From: Limnohabitans sp. Rim8
GTDB taxonomy: Bacteria; Pseudomonadota; Gammaproteobacteria; Burkholderiales; Burkholderiaceae_C
Direction: 5' to 3'
Length of the DNA: 8,294 nt
Assembly: GCA_945877725.1 (NCBI GenBank)
Contig: CAMDXR010000127.1
Coordinates: 1 to 8,294, forward strand
Shown here: piece after piece, positions 1-5,839 of the stretch
Numbering within the stretch: the first letter of the stretch is position 1
Layout of the letters: each line of letters opens with the position of its first letter
Position numbers and translations under genes: made by a program
The notes under the pieces: model-generated
What the model was told of the DNA's origin: nothing
Database searches by the model: none
Seen by the model: the letters and a program-made list of their open reading frames with translations, nothing else

Positions 1-1
1 G

Positions 2-313
2 ATCTCCAATTTGTTGATCATGGTCATCGTGGGGGGCTACGAAACCTTTGTCTCTAGGCTCAACCTAGAGGATCACCCCGACCAACCCGAGTGGCTCAAC
101 CATGTGAATGCCTCAGTGCTCAAAGTCAAACTGGGTACGGCCATCATCGGCATCAGCTCCATCCACCTGCTCAAAACGTTCATTAACGCGGCCAATTACG
201 ACGAAAAAGTGTTGATGTGGCAAACCCTCATCCACATGGCATTCTTGCTCAGTGCCATTGCCATCGCCTATGCCGACCGCTTGATGACGCACCACGACAA
301 AGCCGACCACTGA
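2..313 (+). CDS. UPF0114 (YqhA-type) inner membrane protein, C-terminal part
   Basis: The reading frame is open from base 2, so the gene begins before the window; 103 residues and a TGA stop are visible. The phrase GGYETFVSRL and the following segment with ASVLKVKLG and SSIHLLKTF are typical of the UPF0114/YqhA family of small multi-spanning inner membrane proteins, whose role is unknown. Two hydrophobic segments can be seen (around the IIGISSIHLL stretch and MAFLLSAIAIAYA near the end), followed by a short polar, His-rich tail. Family members are about 160-180 residues, so roughly the last 60% is present. Fumarase starts 31 bases after the stop with no terminator between, so the two are probably co-transcribed. 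The TTG at 11 is internal, not the start. Confidence 0.82.
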   Translation: MSNLLIMVIVGGYETFVSRLNLEDHPDQPEWLNHVNASVLKVKLGTAIIGISSIHLLKTFINAANYDEKVLMWQTLIHMAFLLSAIAIAYADRLMTHHDKADH

Positions 314-344
314 ATTCTTTGAAACCCTGCAGGAACCCTCCAAC

Positions 345-1898
345 ATGTCCACTGTGATCAAACAAGCCGATCTGATTGAGTCCGTCGCCGCTGCGCTGCA
401 ATACATCAGCTATTACCACCCAGCCGACTACATCTCTCACTTGGCCAAAGCCTACGAGCGCGAGCAAAGCCCCGCCGCCAAGGACGCCATTGCCCAAATT
501 CTGACCAACAGCAAGATGAGCGCCATCGGGCATCGCCCCATCTGCCAGGACACCGGCATCGTCAACGTGTTTCTGAAAGTGGGCATGGATGTTCGCTGGG
601 ACGGTTTTACTGGCAGTCTGGACGATGCCGTCAACGAAGGCGTTCGCCGGGGCTATAACCACCCCAACAACACCTTGCGTGCATCGGTGGTGGCCGACCC
701 GCATTTCAACCGCAAAAACACCAAAGACAACACCCCCGCAGTGATTTTTACCGAGCTCGTGCCCGGCAACCAAGTCGAGGTAACGGTGGCCGCCAAAGGA
801 GGCGGCAGTGAGAACAAGTCCAAGATGATCATGCTCAACCCCGGGGACAGCGTGGTCGACTGGGTGCTGAAAACCGTGCCCACCATGGGTGCAGGCTGGT
901 GCCCGCCCGGCATGCTGGGCATCGGCATTGGCGGCACGGCCGAAAAAGCCGTGCTCATGGCCAAAGAAAGCCTGATGGACGATCTGGACATGTACCAGTT
1001 GCTCGAAAAATCCAGCCGGGGCGAGCAACTCAGCCAAGTCGATGAGATGCGACTGGAGATTTACCACAAGGTCAACGCCCTGGGCATTGGCGCACAAGGT
1101 CTGGGGGGGTTGACCACGGTACTCGATGTCAAGATCAAGATGTACCCCACGCACGCCGCCTCCAAGCCCGTGGCCATGATTCCCAACTGCGCGGCGACTC
1201 GCCATGCGCACTTTGTGTTGGATGGCTCGGGCCCGGTGTATCTGGAAGCCCCTTCGCTCGATTTGTGGCCCAACGTGAATTGGTCACCCAACACCGAGAA
1301 AAGCAAACGCGTCGACCTGAACGCCCTCACCCCTGAAGAAGTGGCCAGTTGGAGACCTGGCCAAACCTTGTTGCTCAACGGCAAGATGCTGACCGGCCGC
1401 GATGCCGCCCACAAACGGATTCAAGACCTGTTGGCCAAAGGCGAACCGCTTCCCGTGGACTTCAAGAACCGGGTCATTTACTACGTGGGCCCAGTTGACC
1501 CAGTGGGCAACGAAGCGGTCGGTCCGGCCGGTCCAACCACCGCCACTCGCATGGACGGCTTCACGGAAATGATGCTGGCAAAAACCGGTTTGATCGCCAT
1601 GATCGGCAAAGCCGAGCGCGGGCCAGTGGCCATTGAGGCCATTAAAAAGCACAAATCAGCCTACCTCATGGCCGTAGGCGGCGCAGCTTATCTGGTGTCC
1701 AAAGCCATCAAGCACGCCAAGGTGCTGGGATTTGCCGACATGGGCATGGAGGCCATTTATGAATTTGACGTGGTCGACATGCCGGTCACTGTGGCCGTGG
1801 ACGCTGGCGGCACCAGCGCACACATCACTGGCCCAGCAGAATGGCAAAAGCGCATTGCCACAGGCGAGTTCAAGGGCATTGGTGTGACGGCGGCCTGA
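345..1898 (+). CDS. fumA: Fumarate hydratase, class I (4Fe-4S, single-chain)
   Basis: Catalyses reversible hydration of fumarate to (S)-malate in the TCA cycle, in the cytoplasm. The 517-residue protein has the N-terminal alpha-type domain (about 1-330) and C-terminal beta-type domain (about 335-517) fused, as in E. coli FumA/FumB and Leishmania fumarase. The three cysteines expected to hold the oxygen-sensitive cluster are visible: C67 (RPICQDTG), C186 (GWCPPGMLG) and C282 (IPNCAATRHAHF). GPTTATRMD (396-404) and R352 and K422 match substrate-site residues known from the Leishmania enzyme at a constant offset. The ATG at 345 has AGGA at 331-334 in front of it and starts just before the family's N-terminus. 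The protein is full length with nothing missing. The symbol fumA is by type; some annotators use fumB or simply fum. Upstream is UPF0114; murI follows after 41 bases. Confidence 0.96.
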   Translation: MSTVIKQADLIESVAAALQYISYYHPADYISHLAKAYEREQSPAAKDAIAQILTNSKMSAIGHRPICQDTGIVNVFLKVGMDVRWDGFTGSLDDAVNEGVRRGYNHPNNTLRASVVADPHFNRKNTKDNTPAVIFTELVPGNQVEVTVAAKGGGSENKSKMIMLNPGDSVVDWVLKTVPTMGAGWCPPGMLGIGIGGTAEKAVLMAKESLMDDLDMYQLLEKSSRGEQLSQVDEMRLEIYHKVNALGIGAQGLGGLTTVLDVKIKMYPTHAASKPVAMIPNCAATRHAHFVLDGSGPVYLEAPSLDLWPNVNWSPNTEKSKRVDLNALTPEEVASWRPGQTLLLNGKMLTGRDAAHKRIQDLLAKGEPLPVDFKNRVIYYVGPVDPVGNEAVGPAGPTTATRMDGFTEMMLAKTGLIAMIGKAERGPVAIEAIKKHKSAYLMAVGGAAYLVSKAIKHAKVLGFADMGMEAIYEFDVVDMPVTVAVDAGGTSAHITGPAEWQKRIATGEFKGIGVTAA

Positions 1899-1902
1899 GG
1901 GC

Positions 1903-1931
1903 ACAAAGGGAGCGAAAGCCGCCCCCTTTGT
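1903..1931 (+). terminator. Hairpin between fumarase and murI (weak terminator, attenuator or processing site)
   Basis: ACAAAGGG (1903-1910) pairs perfectly with CCCTTTGT (1924-1931). After an A-C mismatch, GCG pairs with CGC around a 5-base loop (AAAGC, 1915-1919). The stem is strong but the bases after it (AACGGTTCATG) contain no U run, so it is a poor intrinsic terminator. It ends 8 bases before the murI ATG, in the place where a Shine-Dalgarno sequence should be. It may reduce murI expression relative to fumarase or stabilise the fumarase mRNA 3' end; this role is inferred. Confidence 0.45.
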
Positions 1932-1939
1932 AACGGTTC

Positions 1940-2791
1940 ATGAACAAATCCCCCATCGGCATTTTCGACAGTGGCATTGGCGGCTTGAGTGTCTTGCAGT
2001 CATTGCAAGCCTCCTTGCCCGCCGAACATTTTGTGTATTGGGCCGACAGTGGCCATGCGCCTTATGGGGAAAAAAGTGACTTGTTTGTGCGCGAGCGCAG
2101 CCTCGCCATTACCGAACACCTGCTACAGCAACACCACATCAAGGCCTTGGTGGTGGCTTGCAACACGGCCACAGCGGCCGCTATTCAAGAGCTTCGATCG
2201 AAATATCCGCACCTGATTTTGATCGGGGTAGAACCCGCCTTGAAACCGGCCTTGCAAATCAGCAAGACCGGACACATTGGCGTCATCGGGACACGGGGAA
2301 CGCTCAGCAGTGACAAATTTAATAAGCTTCTGGGTAGCCTGCACGACCAAGCCCATTTCAGCGTTCAGCCTTGCAATGGGCTGGCCCTGGCCATAGAGCA
2401 ATGCACCGATGTTGAATTGGGTGAGCAAGCCGCCATGCGCATCCATCAATTACTGGAAAAATACACCCGCGAAATGGGTGTGTTTGGATCTTCTGCTGGA
2501 CAAATGGACACCTTGGTTTTGGGCTGTACACATTACGTTTTTGCAGAAAAACAATTGCGGTCTTTGCTGGGACCTGATGTGCATTTGGTCTCTACGGGCG
2601 AACCGGTGGCACGCCAAACCCGCCGACTGCTGGAGGCAGCCTCTTTGCTGCGCAATGGCCCAGAACCTCGGCCTACTTCTGCCCGCATCCAGTTGATGAC
2701 GAATGGTGACTTGCCAGCCCTGCAAGCGGCCGCACAACGTTGGTTAGATTTACCGCACCTGGTCTGTCACAAGGCAGACAGCCAGGTTTAG
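1940..2791 (+). CDS. murI: Glutamate racemase
   Basis: Cofactor-independent racemase making D-glutamate for peptidoglycan, in the cytoplasm. The 283-residue protein shows the family landmarks in order: GIFDSGIGGLSV at 7-18 with D10 and S11; the YWADSGHAPYGEKS segment at 33-46; ACNTATA at 73-79 with catalytic C74; and VLGCTHYVF at 193-201 with second catalytic C196 and H198. The length is typical, with a slightly extended C-terminus. The ATG at 1940 lies six residues before GIFDSG, as in homologues. No clear ribosome binding site precedes it, only the hairpin at 1903-1931, so translation may depend on that structure or on coupling to fumarase. The gene ends 14 bases from the convergent MFS transporter. 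Confidence 0.96.
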   Translation: MNKSPIGIFDSGIGGLSVLQSLQASLPAEHFVYWADSGHAPYGEKSDLFVRERSLAITEHLLQQHHIKALVVACNTATAAAIQELRSKYPHLILIGVEPALKPALQISKTGHIGVIGTRGTLSSDKFNKLLGSLHDQAHFSVQPCNGLALAIEQCTDVELGEQAAMRIHQLLEKYTREMGVFGSSAGQMDTLVLGCTHYVFAEKQLRSLLGPDVHLVSTGEPVARQTRRLLEAASLLRNGPEPRPTSARIQLMTNGDLPALQAAAQRWLDLPHLVCHKADSQV

Positions 2792-2800
2792 GGCTAAACC
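2785..2800. terminator. Small palindromic hairpin over the murI stop codon
   Basis: GGTTTA (2785-2790) and TAAACC (2795-2800) form a perfect 6-bp stem with loop GGGC. The stem includes the murI TAG at 2789-2791 and occupies nearly all of the 14-bp gap to the convergent MFS gene. There is no T run on either side, so any terminating effect is uncertain. It is listed because it is the only structure where two opposing transcripts meet. Confidence 0.3.
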
Positions 2801-2805
2801 AGTCC

Positions 2806-4116
2806 TCAGTCGTCAGTTGATCCGTCTTGAGCCATGCGGTGCCCGCGCGCCACATTCACGGGAATCAAAAGCACCAAACCTAAAACAAAAAGCAAAGACG
2901 TTGCGCCGATGGCCAAACGCTGGTTGCCTCCGCTGAGCCAGGTGATCAGCCCGTAGCTCAATGGCCCCAAAATGCTGGCCAAACGAATGGCGAATGTCCA
3001 GAGGCCAAAAAATTCGCCCAGTCGGGCCGGGGGAATCATCATGCCCGCCATGGCACGACCAGACGACTGACTGGACCCCATGCACAGCCCGGCAATGATG
3101 GCCGCCCACCAAAAAATCTCTTTGGTGCTTGAAAACGCAGCAATCAGGCAGGTCAGTATCCAGCCGACCAAGGTCAAGGACAAAGAGAGTTTGTGGCCTA
3201 TGCGGTCCTGCGCGTAACCAAAAGCAAAGGCCCCAAAAAATGCAGCAAAGTTCAAGACAAAAATCAGCACCATGGTTTCTTGCGGCTGAAACCCGATGAC
3301 TTGTTCGGCATAAATTGCCGCCAACGTAATCGCGACGGCCACGCCCCCTTGGTAGGCCACGGCACAGGCCATGAGCCGGGAAAAGTCTTTGTAGGGGCGG
3401 GCATCGCGCAAAGTTTGACGCAGCCTTTGCAGACTTTGCCAAATTCCGACGACGGGTGCTTCGGGCTGGGGTGCTGAATGTTCTTTTAAAAGTAAAAAGG
3501 TGACACAGGCGGCGGCTCCGTAAACCAAGGCGGTGATCAGCATGGTCACGGGGACAAACTGACTGCCCGACTCGCCGCGTGCTTGTGCCGACAAAACGTA
3601 GGCCAGGCACATGCCCAGCGTCATCATGCCCCCCACATACCCCAAGGACCAGCCCCAGCCACTGACCCGTCCCATGGCCTCTGGTTTGGCCAATTCGGGC
3701 AAAAAAGATGCCGTCAAGGACTCGCCATAAGAAAAGAAGGCGTTCGAGATGACCAGTAAAAACAACCCCAGTGCGACTTGCCCCGGCCCTACCCAAGCCA
3801 AGGCCGCTGTGCTCAAAACACAGCCCACGGTGACGGTCATCAACAAACGTTTTTTGCCTGCCGTACGGTCTGCCCAAGCGCCCAAACCCGGCATGGTCAG
3901 CATGACAATGGCGTACGAAATACTGAGCGCAAAAGTCCAGGCCAAAGTGGCCCAAGGCGCGCCACCCGCTACGCCCCCCACAAAATACGCCGCAAAGACG
4001 GCCGTGATGACCACCGTGGTGTAGCCCGAATTGGCGAAGTCGTACATGGCCCAGCCAAAAACTTCACGGGATCGAACACCCGGATTAAGCGATTCCCGAG
4101 AGAAGATTGAAGCCAT
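2806..4116 (-). CDS. MFS transporter, UMF1 / Atg22-like family
   Basis: A 436-residue integral membrane transporter with about 12 predicted membrane segments. Family-specific signs: WAMYDFANSGYTTVVIT at 22-38 just before membrane segment 1; the MFS motif A loop GAWADRTAGKKR at 79-90; FLPELA and GRVSGWGWSLGYVGG at 138-163; and GEFFGLW at 367-373. These fit the UMF1 family (bacterial relatives of the yeast vacuolar effluxer Atg22). Substrates of bacterial members are generally unknown, so none is named. The ATG at 4116 lies 21 bases after the stop of the 207-aa gene on the same strand, with no terminator between, indicating a two-gene operon. No clear Shine-Dalgarno sequence is visible at the start. 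The C-terminus (GHRMAQDGSTDD) is cytoplasmic-looking and polar. Confidence 0.88.
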   Translation of the reverse strand: MASIFSRESLNPGVRSREVFGWAMYDFANSGYTTVVITAVFAAYFVGGVAGGAPWATLAWTFALSISYAIVMLTMPGLGAWADRTAGKKRLLMTVTVGCVLSTAALAWVGPGQVALGLFLLVISNAFFSYGESLTASFLPELAKPEAMGRVSGWGWSLGYVGGMMTLGMCLAYVLSAQARGESGSQFVPVTMLITALVYGAAACVTFLLLKEHSAPQPEAPVVGIWQSLQRLRQTLRDARPYKDFSRLMACAVAYQGGVAVAITLAAIYAEQVIGFQPQETMVLIFVLNFAAFFGAFAFGYAQDRIGHKLSLSLTLVGWILTCLIAAFSSTKEIFWWAAIIAGLCMGSSQSSGRAMAGMMIPPARLGEFFGLWTFAIRLASILGPLSYGLITWLSGGNQRLAIGATSLLFVLGLVLLIPVNVARGHRMAQDGSTDD

Positions 4117-4137
4117 GTTTGCGGAATCAGTGGGGGT

Positions 4138-4761
4138 TCAGTGTAAGTGCCTTGGGCGACGTCCGCCACCATGGCCGCTGTTGCCACCAGAGCCCCGTGG
4201 GGGTTTGCCTAGTTCGAGGGAGCTGACCAAATTGTCAAAGCGCTGGCTGAACAATTTATCAATTTCAGCCACCACACCCGACAACTCTGCCCCATCAAAG
4301 TGGCGCTCCATCATGTTGACCACGTCGTGCACCAGCAAATCGCGCTGGGCTTGCATGATGGCCCCAGGATCAGGGCCAACAAACAACATCAAGAAATCGT
4401 CTCGCGACTCTGCGCCGTTGGCATCGTCTTCGTCTTCGAACTCGGTATCGTAAAAAGTGACCTCAATTTGGGTTCCGGCCGAAGACAGTTCATTGAGGTT
4501 CATGCACAAGTCGTCAAGGACCATTCTGAAATCGTCATCCCCCCGAACGGTCCAGCACATTTGCAGCCGAAGGGCGGTGGCATCAAAGCGGATACCCGGC
4601 TCTTCTTCGTAGAGGCTGAGCGCGCCTTCGCTGAGTGAACGTGCACCCGCGTAATGCCAAAGTGGTTTGAGCGCTTCCTGAATCGCTTTGATGTCCGTGC
4701 CAGGCTTGATCGGCACATCACCATGCACATGGATTTCAAACGGTGCGTTGTCGTTTTTCAT
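4138..4761 (-). CDS. Conserved hypothetical protein, acidic, with Gly/Arg/His tail
   Basis: I do not recognise a function. The 207-residue protein has no signal peptide or membrane segment and looks cytoplasmic. The N-terminal part (7-70) reads as alternating strands and helices (FEIHVHGDVPI, then an AIQEALKPLW helix). Residues 107-122 are strongly acidic (FEDEDDANGAESRDDF), and 123-185 look mainly helical. The tail from 188 (RGSGGNSGHGGGRRPRHLH) is Gly-, Arg- and His-rich and probably disordered; a metal or nucleic-acid contact is only speculation. The start is fixed: a TAA lies in frame 12 bases upstream of the ATG at 4761, yet there is no obvious Shine-Dalgarno sequence. A terminator-like hairpin and a short leader ORF lie just upstream. 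It forms an operon with the UMF1 transporter. Confidence 0.75.
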   Translation of the reverse strand: MKNDNAPFEIHVHGDVPIKPGTDIKAIQEALKPLWHYAGARSLSEGALSLYEEEPGIRFDATALRLQMCWTVRGDDDFRMVLDDLCMNLNELSSAGTQIEVTFYDTEFEDEDDANGAESRDDFLMLFVGPDPGAIMQAQRDLLVHDVVNMMERHFDGAELSGVVAEIDKLFSQRFDNLVSSLELGKPPRGSGGNSGHGGGRRPRHLH

Positions 4762-4773
4762 GATGGTGCTTAT

Positions 4774-4878
4774 TTAACTTTGGCCGAGCCGGAATAATAA
4801 AAGGGCTTGCCAGCCCCTGTATATGCGGCTCTCCACATTTCGAAATTGATTTGTACCGTAAAAAATACCGTAAGACAT
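4774..4878 (-). CDS. Possible 34-aa leader peptide upstream of the 207-aa gene
   Basis: The ATG at 4878 is preceded by GGAG (4887-4890 on the plus strand as CTCC) with an 8-base gap, the best ribosome binding site in this region. The peptide begins MSYGIFYGTNQF and ends LLLFRLGQS at a TAA 12 bases before the ATG of the 207-aa gene. The ORF runs through a terminator-like hairpin, an arrangement that could couple translation of the leader to readthrough. The peptide has no run of a single amino acid as in classical amino-acid attenuators. It could equally be chance reading in a relic attachment region; conservation is untested. Confidence 0.3.
   Translation of the reverse strand: MSYGIFYGTNQFRNVESRIYRGWQALLLFRLGQS
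4784..4795 (-). repeat. 12-bp copy of the tRNA-Leu 3' region (candidate att site, distal)
   Basis: CCGAGCCGGAAT is identical to 5847-5858 inside tRNA-Leu(UAA) and in the same orientation. In the tRNA it covers the end of the T loop, the 3' strand of the T stem and the first acceptor bases, a common crossover zone for tRNA-targeting integrases. Identity stops abruptly on both sides, though CCA follows directly on the minus strand here as well. The two copies bound about 1.06 kb containing hicBA and the transposase remnant. Confidence 0.45.
4794..4816 (-). terminator. Intrinsic terminator or attenuator before the 207-aa gene
   Basis: On the minus strand GGGCT (4816-4812) pairs with AGCCC (4807-4803) around loop GGCA and is followed at once by TTTTATTAT (4802-4794). 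It stands 33 bases upstream of the 207-aa gene start, in the leader rather than after a gene, so it would cut transcription before that operon unless overridden. The stem is only 5 bp, so efficiency may be partial. Confidence 0.45.
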
Positions 4879-4905
4879 TTTTGTATCTCCAAAAAGAGAC
4901 GGTAC
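4853..4905 (-). promoter_or_regulatory. Repeated TACCGT/ACGGTA elements flanking a leader ribosome binding site
   Basis: On the plus strand TACCGTAA occurs at 4854-4861 and again at 4866-4873 (12-bp period); the inverse ACGGTAC lies at 4899-4905. As minus-strand RNA, GUACCGU at the 5' side can pair with either downstream ACGGUA copy, enclosing the GGAG and ATG of the leader ORF. As DNA, the same arrangement would suit an operator or integrase/excisionase arm sites beside an attachment site. A TACAAT box at 4926-4921 lies just upstream. Function is inferred from the pattern only. Confidence 0.35.
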
Positions 4906-4940
4906 GTCACAGATTGACACATTGTACGATGCTGCAAACG

Positions 4941-4971
4941 AAAAAAAGGCCCCCCGGTCAGGGTGGCCCTT
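4941..4971 (-). terminator. Rho-independent terminator of hicBA
   Basis: On the minus strand AAGGGCCACCC pairs with GGGGGGCCTT across a short loop, with G-G and A-G mismatches, and is followed by seven T (4947-4941). It lies about 110 bases after the hicA stop and is the first terminator in that direction. Confidence 0.7.
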
Positions 4972-5078
4972 CACTGATTCAACCCCTCGAACGTCTAAAG
5001 GTTTGACGTACAGCGCCAGCGGTTTAGCCGGCCCCTTGATCGTGCCCAAGGCTAATCCATGGGGGGCACTGAACGCCC

Positions 5079-5264
5079 TTAAAAGCGGTGGTCTATCCCG
5101 GCTTGTTTCATGATGGCATTGGCCGTATGGCGTGACTCACAGTTGGTTGAGACGGTCACGGGTTGCCTTCCGTTGTTCCAAATCTGATGCGATCCTTTTT
5201 GCCGGATCAACTCGTAACCATATTGCTTCAGAATTGCCACCACCAAGGCATAGTAGCCATTCAT
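5079..5264 (-). CDS. hicA: HicA-family toxin (mRNA interferase), type II toxin-antitoxin
   Basis: A 61-residue protein matching the HicA/YcfA-like fold, a double-stranded RNA-binding-like domain that cleaves mRNA and blocks growth when free of HicB. Visible landmarks: N-terminal helix with ILKQYGYELIRQKGSHQIW (11-29) including the conserved active-site histidine H26 in GSH; a strand region RQPVTVST (33-40); and the C-terminal RHTANAIMKQAGI helix (45-57). The length is normal for the family and no residue is obviously missing, so the toxin may be active. Its ATG overlaps the hicB stop as ATGA, with no separate Shine-Dalgarno sequence, so translation is probably coupled to hicB. The antitoxin-first order is the reverse of E. 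coli hicAB. A terminator lies at 4941-4971. Confidence 0.88.
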   Translation of the reverse strand: MNGYYALVVAILKQYGYELIRQKGSHQIWNNGRQPVTVSTNCESRHTANAIMKQAGIDHRF

Positions 5265-5524
5265 GCGCTAACTGATCGTCCGTCCCACGCCACATAGGGC
5301 ACTGCCTTGACGTTCACCAGCTCGTCAATCAGCAAGTCAGCACAGTCGTAAACGCATTGGATCAGCTCGCCGGATGATTTGGCTTCTACAACCAGGCCGG
5401 GCAGGTCTGGACTGGTGGCAACAAGTACCCCGGCAAAATCATCTCGAATGACCTGCACGCGCAAAAGCAAGCGCACCCCAAAACGGGCGGCTAACTTCCA
5501 GCCGGGTAAGCCAATTCGGTACAT
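5261..5524 (-). CDS. hicB: HicB-family antitoxin (DUF1902-like)
   Basis: An 87-residue partner of HicA expected to bind and neutralise it. The N-terminus IGLPGWKLAARFGVRLLL (4-21) and the core VQVIRDDFAGVLVATSPDLPG (23-43), followed by ELIQCVYDCADLLIDEL (53-69), fit the HicB partial RNase-H fold. No C-terminal helix-turn-helix or ribbon-helix-helix domain follows, so this form may not autoregulate by itself. The frame is open further upstream to 5701, but those extra residues are a transposase remnant plus junk; the ATG at 5524 matches homologue N-termini and has AAAGG four bases before it. The stop overlaps hicA by 4 bases. The family name DUF1902 is from memory of related sequences. Confidence 0.8.
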   Translation of the reverse strand: MYRIGLPGWKLAARFGVRLLLRVQVIRDDFAGVLVATSPDLPGLVVEAKSSGELIQCVYDCADLLIDELVNVKAVPYVAWDGRSVSA

Positions 5525-5599
5525 GGTGCCTTTACGTGTTGATAAGCGTTGAAGCAAGTTGAAGCGCCATTGTAAGCAATTTGGCTTTACACGCATGCA

Positions 5600-5701
5600 C
5601 GTTGACACACCTAGATACCGACACCTTCGGCCTTTGACCAGCCTGACCACCTCCATCTTGAATTCCAGCGTGTACTTGGCCCGCTTTCTCGTTTCAATCA
5701 T
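5600..5701 (-). pseudogene. Remnant of IS3-family transposase OrfA (5' end)
   Basis: The first about 24 residues, MIETRKRAKYTLEFKMEVVR then LVKG, match the N-terminal helix-turn-helix start of IS3-family OrfA proteins. Similarity is then lost; a trailing LGVST may be the next part of the HTH after a small internal deletion. The rest of OrfA, all of OrfB and both terminal inverted repeats are not seen. The broken frame runs without a stop through a linker into hicB, producing a false 146-codon ORF. The neighbouring gene-free bases are 5525-5599 (the hicB leader) and 5702-5790, where I see no gene; the tRNA-Leu terminator follows at 5791. Confidence 0.6.
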
Positions 5702-5790
5702 TTCGTTCTACTTAAACTGATTTTTAACCCTCAGCTAAGCAGTACGTTTTTCGGGAGCAAGATCACTTTTTTGTGCCACGCTTTACGCAA

Positions 5791-5833
5791 GAAAAATGCG
5801 GCTCCAAGGTGATTGATGCCTTGGAAGCCGCAT
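5791..5833 (-). terminator. Rho-independent terminator of tRNA-Leu
   Basis: On the minus strand ATGCGGCTTCCAAGG (5833-5819) pairs with CCTTGGAGCCGCAT (5809-5796), 14 pairs with one bulged base and a 9-base loop, followed by a T-rich stretch from 5796 leftwards (five T, then C). It begins 6 bases after the encoded CCA of tRNA-Leu. Confidence 0.85.
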
Positions 5834-5839
5834 GGATAC

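Larger units (their letters stand above)
4762..5078 (-). other. 317-bp non-coding or leader region between hicA and the 207-aa gene
   Basis: No confident gene lies here. Read on the minus strand it holds, in order: about 105 bases of plain sequence after the hicA stop, a hicBA terminator (4941-4971), a TACAAT box (4926-4921) that could be a -10 element without a good -35, a leader with repeated ACGGTA/TACCGT elements (4853-4905), a 34-codon ORF with a good ribosome binding site (4774-4878), a terminator-like hairpin (4794-4816), and a 12-bp copy of the tRNA-Leu 3' region (4784-4795). A longer open frame back to 5049 crosses the terminator and resembles no protein I know. Confidence 0.6.

Noticed and set aside
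249..1211. 320-codon minus-strand open frame
   Set aside because: It lies wholly opposite the well-supported fumarase, is very rich in His and Gly, and resembles no protein; it is an antisense shadow of GC-biased codons.
2813..3955. 380-codon minus-strand open frame in another frame of the MFS gene
   Set aside because: It overlaps the UMF1 transporter on the same strand; its composition (many Arg, His, Cys, no membrane segments) is that of a frame-shifted shadow.
4774..5049. 91-codon minus-strand ORF starting at 5049
   Set aside because: It runs through the hicBA terminator, has no ribosome binding site at its start and matches no family; only the internal 34-codon ORF with GGAG is worth keeping as a candidate.
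5261..5701. A single 146-aa protein
   Set aside because: The N-terminal part is a transposase remnant and the hicB similarity begins at the ATG at 5524, which has its own AAAGG.
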